Of a DNA stretch of 64,000 nucleotides, positions 37,131 through 46,646 are shown in pieces. The DNA is from Lachnospiraceae bacterium 28-4. Lineage in GTDB: Bacteria; Bacillota; Clostridia; Lachnospirales; Lachnospiraceae. The notes under the pieces are model-generated. The model worked only from the letters and a program-made list of their open reading frames with translations, was not told where the DNA came from and made no database searches. A program made the translations under genes and the position numbers. The stretch's first letter is position 1. Each line of letters begins with the position of its first letter. The stretch covers positions 1,411,722 to 1,475,721 of the forward strand of contig KE159598.1 of the NCBI GenBank assembly GCA_000403275.2. The letters are read 5' to 3'.

Positions 37131-38721
37131 TAATGTCATTAAGTTAGGCTTTGAGAATAACTGAGACCATACAATTCGCATTTTTCTTCTCCCTTTTTTG
37201 CATGCCAAAAAGACAGTTTCCACTGCCTGAATTTTATCTATAAATTTTATCTGATTATGATATCCTGTAGTGGAAAGTCCTTGGCTGCTTTTTGTTGGCC
37301 TTACGTTCGTAATGCCTGTCAGGGCGGATGGGCAATGTATGGCGCAGTATAAGTGCTTTCAAATGGGATGGGCCGATTTTATTGCGGAAGTATTCCTTGC
37401 ATATTTTTGCCGCATATGTATGATTGATCTGCCGGGCGTGTTTTTTCCCCGGTTTCACTTCAGGCTTCAACTGACTGGTAATCATGTGGCTGAAGTTGTA
37501 CATGGTAAGCCTTGCAAAGATCTCCTGCATCATAAGGTCCATCTTTTTTGAATGGAAATGGAGCAGCGAAAGGGCATATTTTAATTCCCGGAAAGAAGTC
37601 TCTATCCCCCAGCGCAGCTTGTACAGCTCTTTGATTTCCGATAAGCCAAAGCGTCCTTCCGGCAGGTTCGTAAGGAGGTATACCGGTTCCCCCTCCTGCA
37701 GGTCGTTGCCGCATCTGACCACCCTCATGGGCTGGAAGTGGTAAGTGGGGGAGTCCTTGGAAACATAGGAAAAGCAGCGGTTGCCAGGCCGGTATCCCTC
37801 CCCCAGCATTCTGGCGCGGCTCTTGTTTCCCTTGAAGGAATTGGCATGGGCTATTTTGCAGGTGAATGGAAGGTCAAACTCCTTTTGCTCCGGGAAGTCT
37901 GCCTTTGCAAGGAACCCCCAGTTGCTGGAAGGCTTTTTGACCCGGATGACAAACGGGATGCCGCGGGCCTCGAGGTCGGCAACCATCTGGAAGGATTCAT
38001 AGCCGCGGTCCCCGATGATGATGGAATGCCCCGGGTCGCTGAGCCGGTCCAGCATAGGCTTCAGCGCCGCCTGCTCCCCCGGCTTCTTCCCGGGATGGAC
38101 GGCCGCGTCCACATACAGGCCGTCCATAAGGTCATAAAGGGCATTCATATGTACGCAGTTCCATCCCTTCTTTCCGGCGCCGTTAAAGAGATAAGAGGAA
38201 GCATCCTTTTCGTTCCTGGGGGTATAAATCGTGGACCCATCCACAGCCAGCAGGCGGTATCCCTTCCAGCGGGTCCCTTTATACTGGGCGGTAAAAGTAC
38301 GGAAAAGCATATAGAGCGCATCGGGCTTTATCTTTAAGCGCTGCTGGTAGAAGGCAGAAGGGGAAGGGCAGTCCGGGCTGTCATGAAAATAATCGGTGAG
38401 TTCGTTGCGGATGGTGCTGCCTTCCATCTGGAGAAGGAAGCGCAGCATGGTAGGGAAGTCGAGTTTTTTTCTGCGGGTAAAATCGGTTTTGCTGTTCCAG
38501 ACGAATTGTTCTTTCTGGTCGGATATGTGCCTGATGGCCTTCCTAAGGCTGGCCTTAATATGTGTGATATGTTTCATGGAGTCCTCCTTGGTATGTTTTC
38601 ATCAAGGGCTCCGCCACACATTTTTGATGATTTGTCAATACCTTTTTCAAAAAAAGCAAAATAATACCGAAGCAATCGCTGTGATCACTTCGGTATTACA
38701 AAGCCTAACTTAATGACATTA
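37131..38721 (-). mobile_element. IS4-family insertion sequence, 1591 bp
   Basis: Bounded by 23-bp perfect terminal inverted repeats (TAATGTCATTAAGTTAGGCT and three more bases at 37131-37153, complement at 38699-38721) and flanked by a 10-bp target duplication CCCTCCGTGG. One transposase gene fills it. The length, TIRs and duplication size fit IS4 and relatives. Both ends and the gene are intact, so it may still move. Confidence 0.92.
37255..38577 (-). CDS. IS4-family DDE transposase
   Basis: 440 residues, starting after AGGAGG. The catalytic triad is visible: first Asp in LAVDGSTIY (about 118), second Asp in IIGDRGYES (about 200), and Glu in the hallmark YKLRWGIETSFRELK, which gives the exact Y-2-R-3-E-6-K signature of IS4 transposases. 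The C-terminus is basic (HYERKANKKQ). Cut-and-paste transposition acting at the 23-bp ends is expected. Confidence 0.95.
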   Translation of the reverse strand: MKHITHIKASLRKAIRHISDQKEQFVWNSKTDFTRRKKLDFPTMLRFLLQMEGSTIRNELTDYFHDSPDCPSPSAFYQQRLKIKPDALYMLFRTFTAQYKGTRWKGYRLLAVDGSTIYTPRNEKDASSYLFNGAGKKGWNCVHMNALYDLMDGLYVDAAVHPGKKPGEQAALKPMLDRLSDPGHSIIIGDRGYESFQMVADLEARGIPFVIRVKKPSSNWGFLAKADFPEQKEFDLPFTCKIAHANSFKGNKSRARMLGEGYRPGNRCFSYVSKDSPTYHFQPMRVVRCGNDLQEGEPVYLLTNLPEGRFGLSEIKELYKLRWGIETSFRELKYALSLLHFHSKKMDLMMQEIFARLTMYNFSHMITSQLKPEVKPGKKHARQINHTYAAKICKEYFRNKIGPSHLKALILRHTLPIRPDRHYERKANKKQPRTFHYRIS

Positions 38722-38731
38722 CCCTCCGTGG
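38722..38731. repeat. Target-site duplication, right copy
   Basis: CCCTCCGTGG, the second copy of 37121-37130. Confidence 0.85.
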
Positions 38732-38799
38732 CGATTTTTCCCTAGGACAATGAGCCATTTCATAAGTGAAATTTCTGATTGTATGCAACATCTGGAAAC

Positions 38800-38878
38800 T
38801 CCACTCCCTGCCCGCCGCCCTTTCGCCGCCTCCGAAACTCTTCCCTGCCGCCCGCAAAATCCGGGTAAACCGTTTCCC
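38800..38878. repeat. Right arm of the long palindrome
   Basis: Perfect inverted copy of 36934-37012. Confidence 0.9.
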
Positions 38879-38966
38879 TTATTGCAAGCATGAAAATCAT
38901 TTTTTATAAGACCGTTTTATGGTACAGTTAATATGATATGCTTATCTCTATGGAGGTGGGATTTTC

Positions 38967-39161
38967 GTGAACGGTAATTATATCATGAGGGAATATCCAT
39001 TCAAAAAATGGGTGAAATACATTGTATTAAAAGTTGGAATCTTTGAATCGGAAATTATCGATGAGCAGAACTTTGATGCGGCGGATGAGATGGGGATTAT
39101 GAAGTTTAAACGGAAATATATTAAGGATGATGAGTGTGTTTTGGTTGAGGTCGAGATGTGA
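38967..39161 (+). CDS. Small hypothetical protein, 64 aa
   Basis: GTG start with GGAGGTG about 8 bases upstream. The product (MNGNYIMREYPFKKWVKYIV start) has a short basic hydrophobic part and an acidic C-terminus. I do not recognise it. It lies inside the insertion and is convergent with the secreted-protein gene. Confidence 0.5.
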   Translation: MNGNYIMREYPFKKWVKYIVLKVGIFESEIIDEQNFDAADEMGIMKFKRKYIKDDECVLVEVEM

Positions 39162-39210
39162 AAATTTCCTTGGCATCCCTTTTCAAATTATGCTATACTT
39201 TCATTTTCCA

Positions 39211-39252
39211 CAAACAAAAGATACCTATGCTTTGAATCAGGACATAGGCATC
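39211..39252 (-). terminator. Terminator below the secreted-protein gene
   Basis: On the minus strand GATGCCTATG pairs with CATAGGTATC, followed by TTTTGTTTG. Confidence 0.65.
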
Positions 39253-39271
39253 TTCCATTTATTAGGACTTA

Positions 39272-40666
39272 TTATTTTATATCTTTATAAATCAACGCAT
39301 AAGCATAAAATTTATCTGTGCTAAATGTTATTGTATTTGGATCTTTATCTATATCTTTCAATATGACAGGGATTCCATCCTGGGTAACACAGATCATCCT
39401 GAACTCCCGTTTTTCTTTTCGCAGAGATTCCGGTATCGTAAGGGAAATGGTAATCTTTTCCTTCGTGGAATATTGGGATTCACTGTTCAGAGGATAAATA
39501 TTATATGTTCTCGCGATCGTATAGTCCCCTGCTGTATTTTGGAATACCTCAAAGCATTTTGTTCCTTGCATTGCGTTTTGAATATTCATATCAAAGGGAG
39601 AACCATCTGCCAGCGTATATGCTACTTTTTCTTTACCTACACAGGAATAACGGATTTTTTCTTCTTCCGTCACCGGAACCCATACATAAAGGGCAGGTTC
39701 TTCCTTATCGTCAGTATTGGGATTATATTCAGCTTCCGATCCTCCGCCGGAAATCACATCCTGTTCATCATCCTGGCTGCTATTACCCGGAGAAGGAAGA
39801 GATTCCGCAAAATCACTATGGGTATAAAGATTGATATTGTCGCTATAGGCTTTTACTCTTGCTTTATAGGACGTTCCTGGCTCCATCAATTCGGAAAAGT
39901 CCTCTTGGGGGATACTATATTCCTTGCTTCCTCTTAGCACCACAGAATTAAAATCATCTTTGCTTATTTCAACAAGATATGTTTTCGCATGATCAACAAA
40001 ATCCCATGTAACTAATCCAGGATTAGAAGGATCCCACTTTACATTCCCGGGTGCCTCCACTTTTTGATCCGGGAGTACATAATGAAATACCTCACTATTA
40101 TCCGATATACTCTCTGCATTATTATAATCGCTGCCAGAATATATATATACTCTGAATACATAATCGCCAGATTCATAAATCATGTGGGATAAATCGACTT
40201 CTACAGTCGTTTCTTCTTTAAACGTTCCAGAAAAATATCCTATTCGAATTTCTCCATCTTTAAATACTTCCACATAAAAACTTGTTCCGTTAGTGGCCTT
40301 TTTATGGAAAGACAAACTGCCTGGCTTGTCGGGATTCCATTTTAAGTCGTCTATGATTTTACCCGAATCTTTATTCTGCTCTAAGAGATCGTTATCCGCA
40401 CTATTATCTTTTACCTGATTATTTTCCATAGCCGCATCCTCTACAGAACTGTTTTCTGTAGAACTATCTTCTTCAAAACTGTCCTCTACAGAACTATCCT
40501 CCGCTGAACTGTCTTCCATAACATTATCCTCCGTTGAACTATCTCCTATGGCATCCCCTGCCACTGGCACATCCGTTGGTTTCGGATTTAATTCTGCCGC
40601 ATTTGCCCGGATAGCGGGACTGTTTAGAAATAAAAGAATTAATAAAAAGGGCAATAGCTTTTTCAT
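39272..40666 (-). CDS. Secreted acidic protein with fibronectin-III-like modules
   Basis: 464 residues. A clear signal peptide (MKKLLPFLLILLFLNSPAIR, cut near ANAA). Residues 40-95 are an acidic low-complexity region of repeated (E/D)DSS units. Two FN3-like beta modules follow, each opening with a W-(D/N)-P-(S/D)-x-P-G block (LKWNPDKPGSLSF near 107, VKWDPSNPGLVTW near 210) and containing Y-x-V/A-R-V strands. A C-terminal beta domain (about 345-464) ends without a membrane anchor or sorting signal. GGAGG precedes the ATG. It is not a tail gene and looks like cargo brought in by the insertion. Confidence 0.75.
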   Translation of the reverse strand: MKKLLPFLLILLFLNSPAIRANAAELNPKPTDVPVAGDAIGDSSTEDNVMEDSSAEDSSVEDSFEEDSSTENSSVEDAAMENNQVKDNSADNDLLEQNKDSGKIIDDLKWNPDKPGSLSFHKKATNGTSFYVEVFKDGEIRIGYFSGTFKEETTVEVDLSHMIYESGDYVFRVYIYSGSDYNNAESISDNSEVFHYVLPDQKVEAPGNVKWDPSNPGLVTWDFVDHAKTYLVEISKDDFNSVVLRGSKEYSIPQEDFSELMEPGTSYKARVKAYSDNINLYTHSDFAESLPSPGNSSQDDEQDVISGGGSEAEYNPNTDDKEEPALYVWVPVTEEEKIRYSCVGKEKVAYTLADGSPFDMNIQNAMQGTKCFEVFQNTAGDYTIARTYNIYPLNSESQYSTKEKITISLTIPESLRKEKREFRMICVTQDGIPVILKDIDKDPNTITFSTDKFYAYALIYKDIK

Positions 40667-40735
40667 TTACTGAGATTCCTCCTTTGATATTTCAAATGCT
40701 TCATTTTTATCTGCCGGTTCCTCTATATTTGATAA

Positions 40736-40744
40736 ATTATAACA
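40736..40744 (-). promoter_or_regulatory. Extended -10 promoter of the secreted-protein gene
   Basis: TGTTATAAT on the minus strand, about 70 bases before the ATG at 40666; no clear -35. Confidence 0.45.
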
Positions 40745-40849
40745 TAGCCTTGGCCAAAATACCACCTTATGTAGTACAAAAATATACGTTATACAAGTAA
40801 TTAGTTTGAATCCACAACATACTATTTTATTTGTATATATAACAGTACG

Positions 40850-43800
40850 ATATTCTCAACAAAAAACAAAGAACTTACAATATTCGGCGAAACATTAGGA
40901 AATGTCAAAAATAAACTCAACGATCTTTCAAAGGCGTATCAAAGCTTTGGTCTTCTGGGGCATAACGGGACTCTGTCAACATTATTCGGCTTCAACGACG
41001 TTGTTATTCCTGATGAATTAATGTCCCAGTTCAGAGAATTCCAGGAACAGTTTAACCATTCTGCTTTAAGCGCCGAAGCGTTGGCGGAACAAATGGGGAA
41101 TGTAGATTCTTCCATTATCAAATATGCCAAAACCTGTAAAAATGGCGAAATGACATCGAAAGGTTTCGAGCAGTCGCTAAAAGGGATATCTCTCTCCGCC
41201 AAAATCGGAAAAGCTGCGCTTCAGGCTCTCGCCAGCATAGGCAACGCCTTGGTGGACTGGCTCGTCCAGGCCGCTGTCACCGCTATCGACAACTGGATTC
41301 ACAGAGTGGACAAAGCCAACGAAGCAATGCGCCATGCCGTTTCGTCATATGAAACGGAAAAATCCAATCTCGAAAATATCAATTCCGAGTTGGACGGTCT
41401 TAACCAGCGCATCAGCGAATTACAGTCCAAAGATGCCTTGACTTACACGGAAAAAGGCGAACTGGAAGAACTACAGGCAATTTCAAAAGAACTGATGCTC
41501 CAGCAGGATATTGCGAAACGGAATGCGGAAGCAGCCGCAAAGGAAGCCGCCGTTACAACCGTGGATGCCTATCAGACGCAATATGGGAAATATGATATTT
41601 CTGAAAATAACCTCACTGACGCATTAGAAAACTACGATTTTCCTCATCCCGACAGTCCTGACGATATCACCAGAAATCTGGCTTCCTATATTCATTCCAT
41701 AGAACTTTTGACACAAGCTCAACAGAATTTGAAAGATGCGGAAAAAAAGGGGGAAAATACCGACTGGATAAATAAAGATATCCAGCATGCGAATGATTTA
41801 GTCACAGAATACTCTTCCCGATTAAGCCGCAATGTGGTCGACCTGGAAGAAAAACTGATTTCATTACAAGATGCCTATGACATTGCCATTGAAAAAAGAG
41901 ACCAGGGAATCCTCCCATTATCATCCGGGGAGCAGGACGCGATCAACACCTATGAATCCATATATGACAGTCTTAAATTAATCTATCAATATACCGACCA
42001 GAATAGCTGGAACCGTATGGAATTTGCAGATATCCTTTCCTCCGGAAATATCGAAAAAACGAAGGATGAACTGATCGAAATGGCAAGAGCCGGTCAATTA
42101 ACGCCGGAAACCATCTCAGGATACGAGAATTTAAACAAGGCGATAGAAGAAAGCGGATTACTCGTCCAGGACGGGCAGAACGCCGCCCAGTTGCTTTGCG
42201 ATTACATCAATGAATGCGTGGAAGCCGGGAGCGAATTAGGCGATACTCTCCCTATGTCCTTTTCGGATATCATAACCCAGCTCAGCGAGTTCCAAGATAA
42301 ATTCGAATCCGTAGACCAGGCTTATTCCAAGCTTTTCGATCCCGATTCCCAGATCGGTTTCGAAGATCTGGCATCCATCGCCGAGGCATTTCAGGACCTC
42401 GATGGGATTGATGGCTATATCCGGCGTCTGCAGGAAGCCGGGCAGGATACGGAGGCCGTAACCGCTGTTATTGAAGATTTGACCGACAGCTACCTTCATC
42501 AATCGGGAATTCTGGAAAATGTTACCGATGAGAACAAGCAGCTTATCACATCCATGCTGAAGGAAATCGGAATTACAAACGCGGAAGCCATCGTCAACCA
42601 GTCGTATGCTACGGCATTACAGGAAGTGGAAGCTGCAAAACAGGCGCTCGGCATTTCTACCGACAATCTCTCCGATCTTACTCTCGAAGAAATCCAACGT
42701 CTGCTGGAAGAAGGCCACTATAGCGAACAGGCAAAAAATAAGTTATACGAACTGTACTTAATGCAGATTAATTTGACAAGCAATCCCATCGATGCTTCAA
42801 ATTCCATCAACCAACTGTTAGGTATGGTTGGCGCCTCCAGCGCCGCCGGCAGCGCTTTGGTTCATCTGGCAGGTATTATGGACAAAATCCAGCAGCTTCG
42901 CGCTCGCACGGACTCTATCGATAATCCGTGGATGAAGGCGGCCAACCAAACTGCCATCACCATACTGGAAAAACAGGCTGCTTCTATCAAAGAAACAGCC
43001 ATGAAAAATTTTTCACAAAATGCCGCTGTATCCTCCCCTACATCATACAAAGCAAAACTGCCGCCGGCTTATGCCGGAAGTTCTGCTACACAGCAAGCTA
43101 TTTCAGACGCGGCGGACAAAGCGCAGACAGAGGCTACAAAATCCGTAGAAGAAATCGAGGATTCATTTGAAGAACTCATAGATTTCTTTGACCGAAGAAA
43201 TAAAGTACTAAGCGATTCCCTTGATCTTCTGAAAACCAACCTGGAAAACGTCACCGGTGCGTTTGCAAAAAATAAACTTGTCGATGCCCAATTAAGCGTC
43301 TCGGAAGAAAAATTCAAAAATTATTCCGATGCTCTGCATATGTACGGCCAAAAGGCAAACGAAGCCTTATCCAAACTTCCTTCCGATATTGCTGCTAAAA
43401 TAAAAGACGGGGCCGTGGATCTCACTACCTTTGTCGGCGACGGCAATCAGGATGTTGTAGAAGCCATCAAAGATTATGAAAACTGGGCGGACAAAGTTGC
43501 CGACTGCAAAAAGCAGCTGGCGGAATTAAGAACTTCCATCCGACAACTGGAACTGGACAAATTCAACCATATCATGGAAGACTTTCAAAACCAGTTCGAC
43601 ATCAGGGAAAGCGGCAAAGATCTGATTTCCAAACAGATCGACCTGTTAAAAGAAGCCGGACAGCTGATTGGCGAATCCTTCTTTACGGCTCAAATCGATC
43701 AGTCCAAAAAACAACTTTCCCTTTTGGAAGAAGAAAAAAAACAACTGGTAACGCAAATGTCCTCCGCAGTCGGTTCCGGAAGAGTCCAAAAGGGAACCGA

Positions 43801-45724
43801 AGAATGGCTCGAAATGGTCAATGCCCTCTCCGATGTGGAAGGCAATATTCTGGATTGCAAAAAGGCCATGGAGGAACTGGACAATGAACTTTTGCAGCTC
43901 CATTGGGACATCTTTGAAAGAATCCAGAATCAATTTAAAAACCTGGACTCCGAACTCTCTCATTTCATTAACCTGTTCCAAGGCTCCAAGGCAACCGACG
44001 GCAGCTCCAACTGGTCAAAAGAAGGACTTGCGCAGCTCGGACTTCTGGCCCAGCAATATGAACTGGCGCAATACCAGACCAAAAAATATAATGATGAACT
44101 GAATCAATTAAACAAAGATTATCTTGCCGGAAAATACTCTGCGGCCGAATATGCGGATAAATTGTCCGACCTGTCTTCCGCCCAATGGGATGCGGTCAAC
44201 AGTTCTGAATCCGTCAAAGATGCTATCCTTAATCTCCATGAAGCCCGCGTGAAAGAAGAAGTGGAAGCAATCGAAAAAGAAATAGACGCCTATAAAGAAC
44301 TGACCAATGCGCAAATCGAAGCATTAAAAGCGGCAAAAGATCTGCACGATTATCAGGAACTGATCGCAGAAAAAACGAAATCAATCACTGACCTGGAGCG
44401 CCAAATCGCCGCTATGCGAAATGATGATACCGCTTCTGCTATTGCCAAAAGGAAATTGCTTGAAGAACAACTTGCCGAGTCGAGAAAAGAATTGGAAGAA
44501 GCTCAGTACGACCATTCCATCGAAGAGCAGGAAAATGCTTTAACCCAGGAATTGGAAAACTACGAAGAGGCAAGAAATGCGGAAATCGAACGCCTCCAGG
44601 CATCTCTGGAAGAAAAGGAACAACTGATCGCTGCCTCCTTTGAAACAGTAAAACAAAATGCGAATCTGATCGGCCAGGAAATCGCACGTATCGCGGAAGA
44701 ACACGGCATCACCGTATCTTCTGCCATTATTTCCTCCTGGCAAAGCGGGGAAATGGCGATTGCCAGCTATGGGGCCATTCTTTCGGAACAGACCAGCGTA
44801 TTCATCGGAAACCTGATGGGCGTAGAATACGAAGTATATAACCTTCAGTATCAGGCCAATGAAACTGCAAATACCCTCGCATGGATGTTCTCCACCCGCG
44901 CGGATACCCTTGTGGCTGAACTGGCTTCCTCCTATTACAGCGAACAGAACCTGAATTATATGACTCAGGCACTGCGTGACAGTCTGGTAAGGACTCTGGA
45001 GAGCGGTTACAATATCAGCGGCATCAACAGCGCGCTTGACGGCATCGCAAACCGGCTGAATAATGTGGCTTCTGCGGCTAATAATGCGGCAAATGCGATT
45101 CGATCCGTGAGCGCCGCCCAACAATCGGCATCCGATTCTAACAGCAAAACACTTTATAAACTGGAAGGCGTGGCGGGCGGTACGATTACTTCCTATAATA
45201 AGTCCGACCTCGAAAGACTTGCCAAATCCTATGGAAAAGGTAAAGTTGTCCCAGTCTATGCCAAAGGAGGCATCATAACCAAGGATCGCCACAACCCTTG
45301 GAATCATATTGCAAAAGCCCTGGGAGAAGATACTCTTATCGCCGCCAAAGAAGGGGAAAGCATTCTCACAGAAAAGCAGACTGGAGCCATATACAATCTT
45401 GCTTCAGCGCTTCAAAAAACAACGGAAAAAGCCACGGTATTTGCGCCTGAAAACAGCAGTCAGTTCATGGCCAATCTCTCCGCCCGCTCCCCCTCTCTCT
45501 GGAATTGGAATATCCCCGGTCTGTCAACAAGACTGCAAAATTCCATTCCTAATCATACAGGACACAATCCTAATGTCAATGTGCATTACGACAGCCTCGT
45601 AACCATCAATGGCGACGTAAACGACACCAAACATTTTCTGAACGATATGAAAACCGTTGCCAACGACGCTATCCGGAAAAGCTGGCACGACCTGGATATG
45701 TCCAGAAAATATGGAACCTATTAA
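40850..45724 (+). pseudogene. Tape-measure protein, 3' fragment (about 1620 codons)
   Basis: The open frame resumes at about 40850 (FSTKNKELTIFGETLGNVKN) and runs to the stop at 45724; the first ATG in frame is 41021 and has no ribosome site. The product is very long, helical and rich in coiled coil (for example LEEQLAESRKELEEAQYDHS), which is what sets tail length in siphophages. Hydrophobic stretches near the first 100 residues (AALQALASIGNALVDWL-like) match the usual transfer segment. A C-terminal part (GVAGGTITSYNKSDLERLAK, then VPVYAKGGIIT) is typical of tape measures in this group. Without its own start this half is probably not made, leaving the tail incomplete. Confidence 0.8.
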
Positions 45725-45733
45725 CCTGCTAAC

Positions 45734-45759
45734 GCCGCACCCCGGAACACGGGTGCGGC
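45734..45759 (+). terminator. Hairpin after the tape-measure gene
   Basis: GCCGCACCC and GGGTGCGGC form a 9-bp perfect stem with an 8-base loop but no T-run, so termination or transcript protection is possible. Confidence 0.45.
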
Positions 45760-45777
45760 CATCTGCAAAATCTGACA

Positions 45778-45789
45778 CTCTCTCATTTT
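45778..45789 (+). repeat. 12-base motif shared with 31769-31780
   Basis: CTCTCTCATTTT, about 20 bases before the Dit start. See the upstream copy. Confidence 0.25.
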
Positions 45790-45809
45790 CAAAAAGCTTA
45801 TAAAGAAAG

Positions 45810-46646
45810 TTGGTGATCACAATTAATATTTTCGGACTAGACGCAATTATCGGGGATTTTCAGTTGAGCAACTACGGATTGGTTCTCGCTTCTTTTGAAA
45901 GCTCCCATTCATCCGATGAAGAACTCGGCATGGATAGCGATACCGTCGAAGAATACATCGGGCATAATCCCGTGCCGGTATACCTCGACGCCCCCTTTCG
46001 TTCCAAGTTACGCCTCACCGCTACGCTTATCAAGGATCCAAATACCATCAACAGCGATAAAAATAAATATTTTACCGAACACGAATGCCGTGAAATTTTA
46101 AGGCAGCTGACAGGATTCCGCGGATATAAACAAATGCAGGTTTTCTCTTACGAATTTGACGAACTGCTCTTTTTCCATATTCGAGTGGTAAACGTAAAAT
46201 ACCAGAAAGCCGGAGGCCGCATAGCCGGTATCATTTTGGAAATGGAATGCGATTCACCCTTCGCATGGTCCAATGAATTTAACTATACGTTCCATGCCTC
46301 TCCCTCTTCCAACCTCATCCTGTTCAACAGTTCCGACCATCTCTACGATTACCTGCTGCCAAAAGTAACGATAAAATCCAATGCCGCTATCACTAATTTA
46401 ACTATATGCAACCTGATGGACAACAACTGGACGACAACTCTTAAATCACTGTCAGCAGGTGAAATAGTCACCATGGATTCCCAACACAATACATTGTCAT
46501 CCTCTCTTCCATCAAGGATTATAAACAATGATTTTAATATGCACTTTATACGGTTAGTTCCCGGCAAAAATGAATTTCAGGTAAACCATGGCATCCAGAT
46601 CACTTTTACATACCAAGTACCGAGAAAGGTGGGATTTATTTTATGA
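45810..46646 (+). CDS. Distal tail protein (Dit-like)
   Basis: 278 residues. Position between tape measure and Tal, and the content, fit the Dit hub: an N-terminal beta part (INIFGLDAIIGDFQLSNYGL), a YLDAPFRSKLRLTATLIKDP-like strand set, HECREILRQLTGFRGYKQMQ in the linking helix, and a C-terminal galectin-like half with GRIAGIILEMECDSPFAWS. The start is unclear: TTG 45810 and GTG 45813 are adjacent, and no ATG is available. It overlaps the Tal gene by 4 bases (ATGA). Confidence 0.75.
   Translation: MVITINIFGLDAIIGDFQLSNYGLVLASFESSHSSDEELGMDSDTVEEYIGHNPVPVYLDAPFRSKLRLTATLIKDPNTINSDKNKYFTEHECREILRQLTGFRGYKQMQVFSYEFDELLFFHIRVVNVKYQKAGGRIAGIILEMECDSPFAWSNEFNYTFHASPSSNLILFNSSDHLYDYLLPKVTIKSNAAITNLTICNLMDNNWTTTLKSLSAGEIVTMDSQHNTLSSSLPSRIINNDFNMHFIRLVPGKNEFQVNHGIQITFTYQVPRKVGFIL

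Larger units (their letters stand above)
36277..40849. mobile_element. Composite 4.6-kb insertion splitting the tape-measure gene
   Basis: Everything between the two tape-measure fragments: a group II intron-like segment (36393-36783), a long palindrome (36934-37130 and 38732-38878), an IS4-family element inside the palindrome (37131-38721), a small gene (38967) and a secreted-protein gene (39272-40666, opposite strand). No terminal repeats join the outer ends, and I see no integrase, so this looks like layered insertions and deletions rather than one transposon. Outer borders are good to about 5 bases on the left and 10 on the right. Confidence 0.7.

Noticed and set aside
36273-40850. Intact self-splicing intron in the tape-measure gene
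   Set aside because: The GTGTG start is about 115 bases inside the insertion, and no domain V/VI is found near the right junction.
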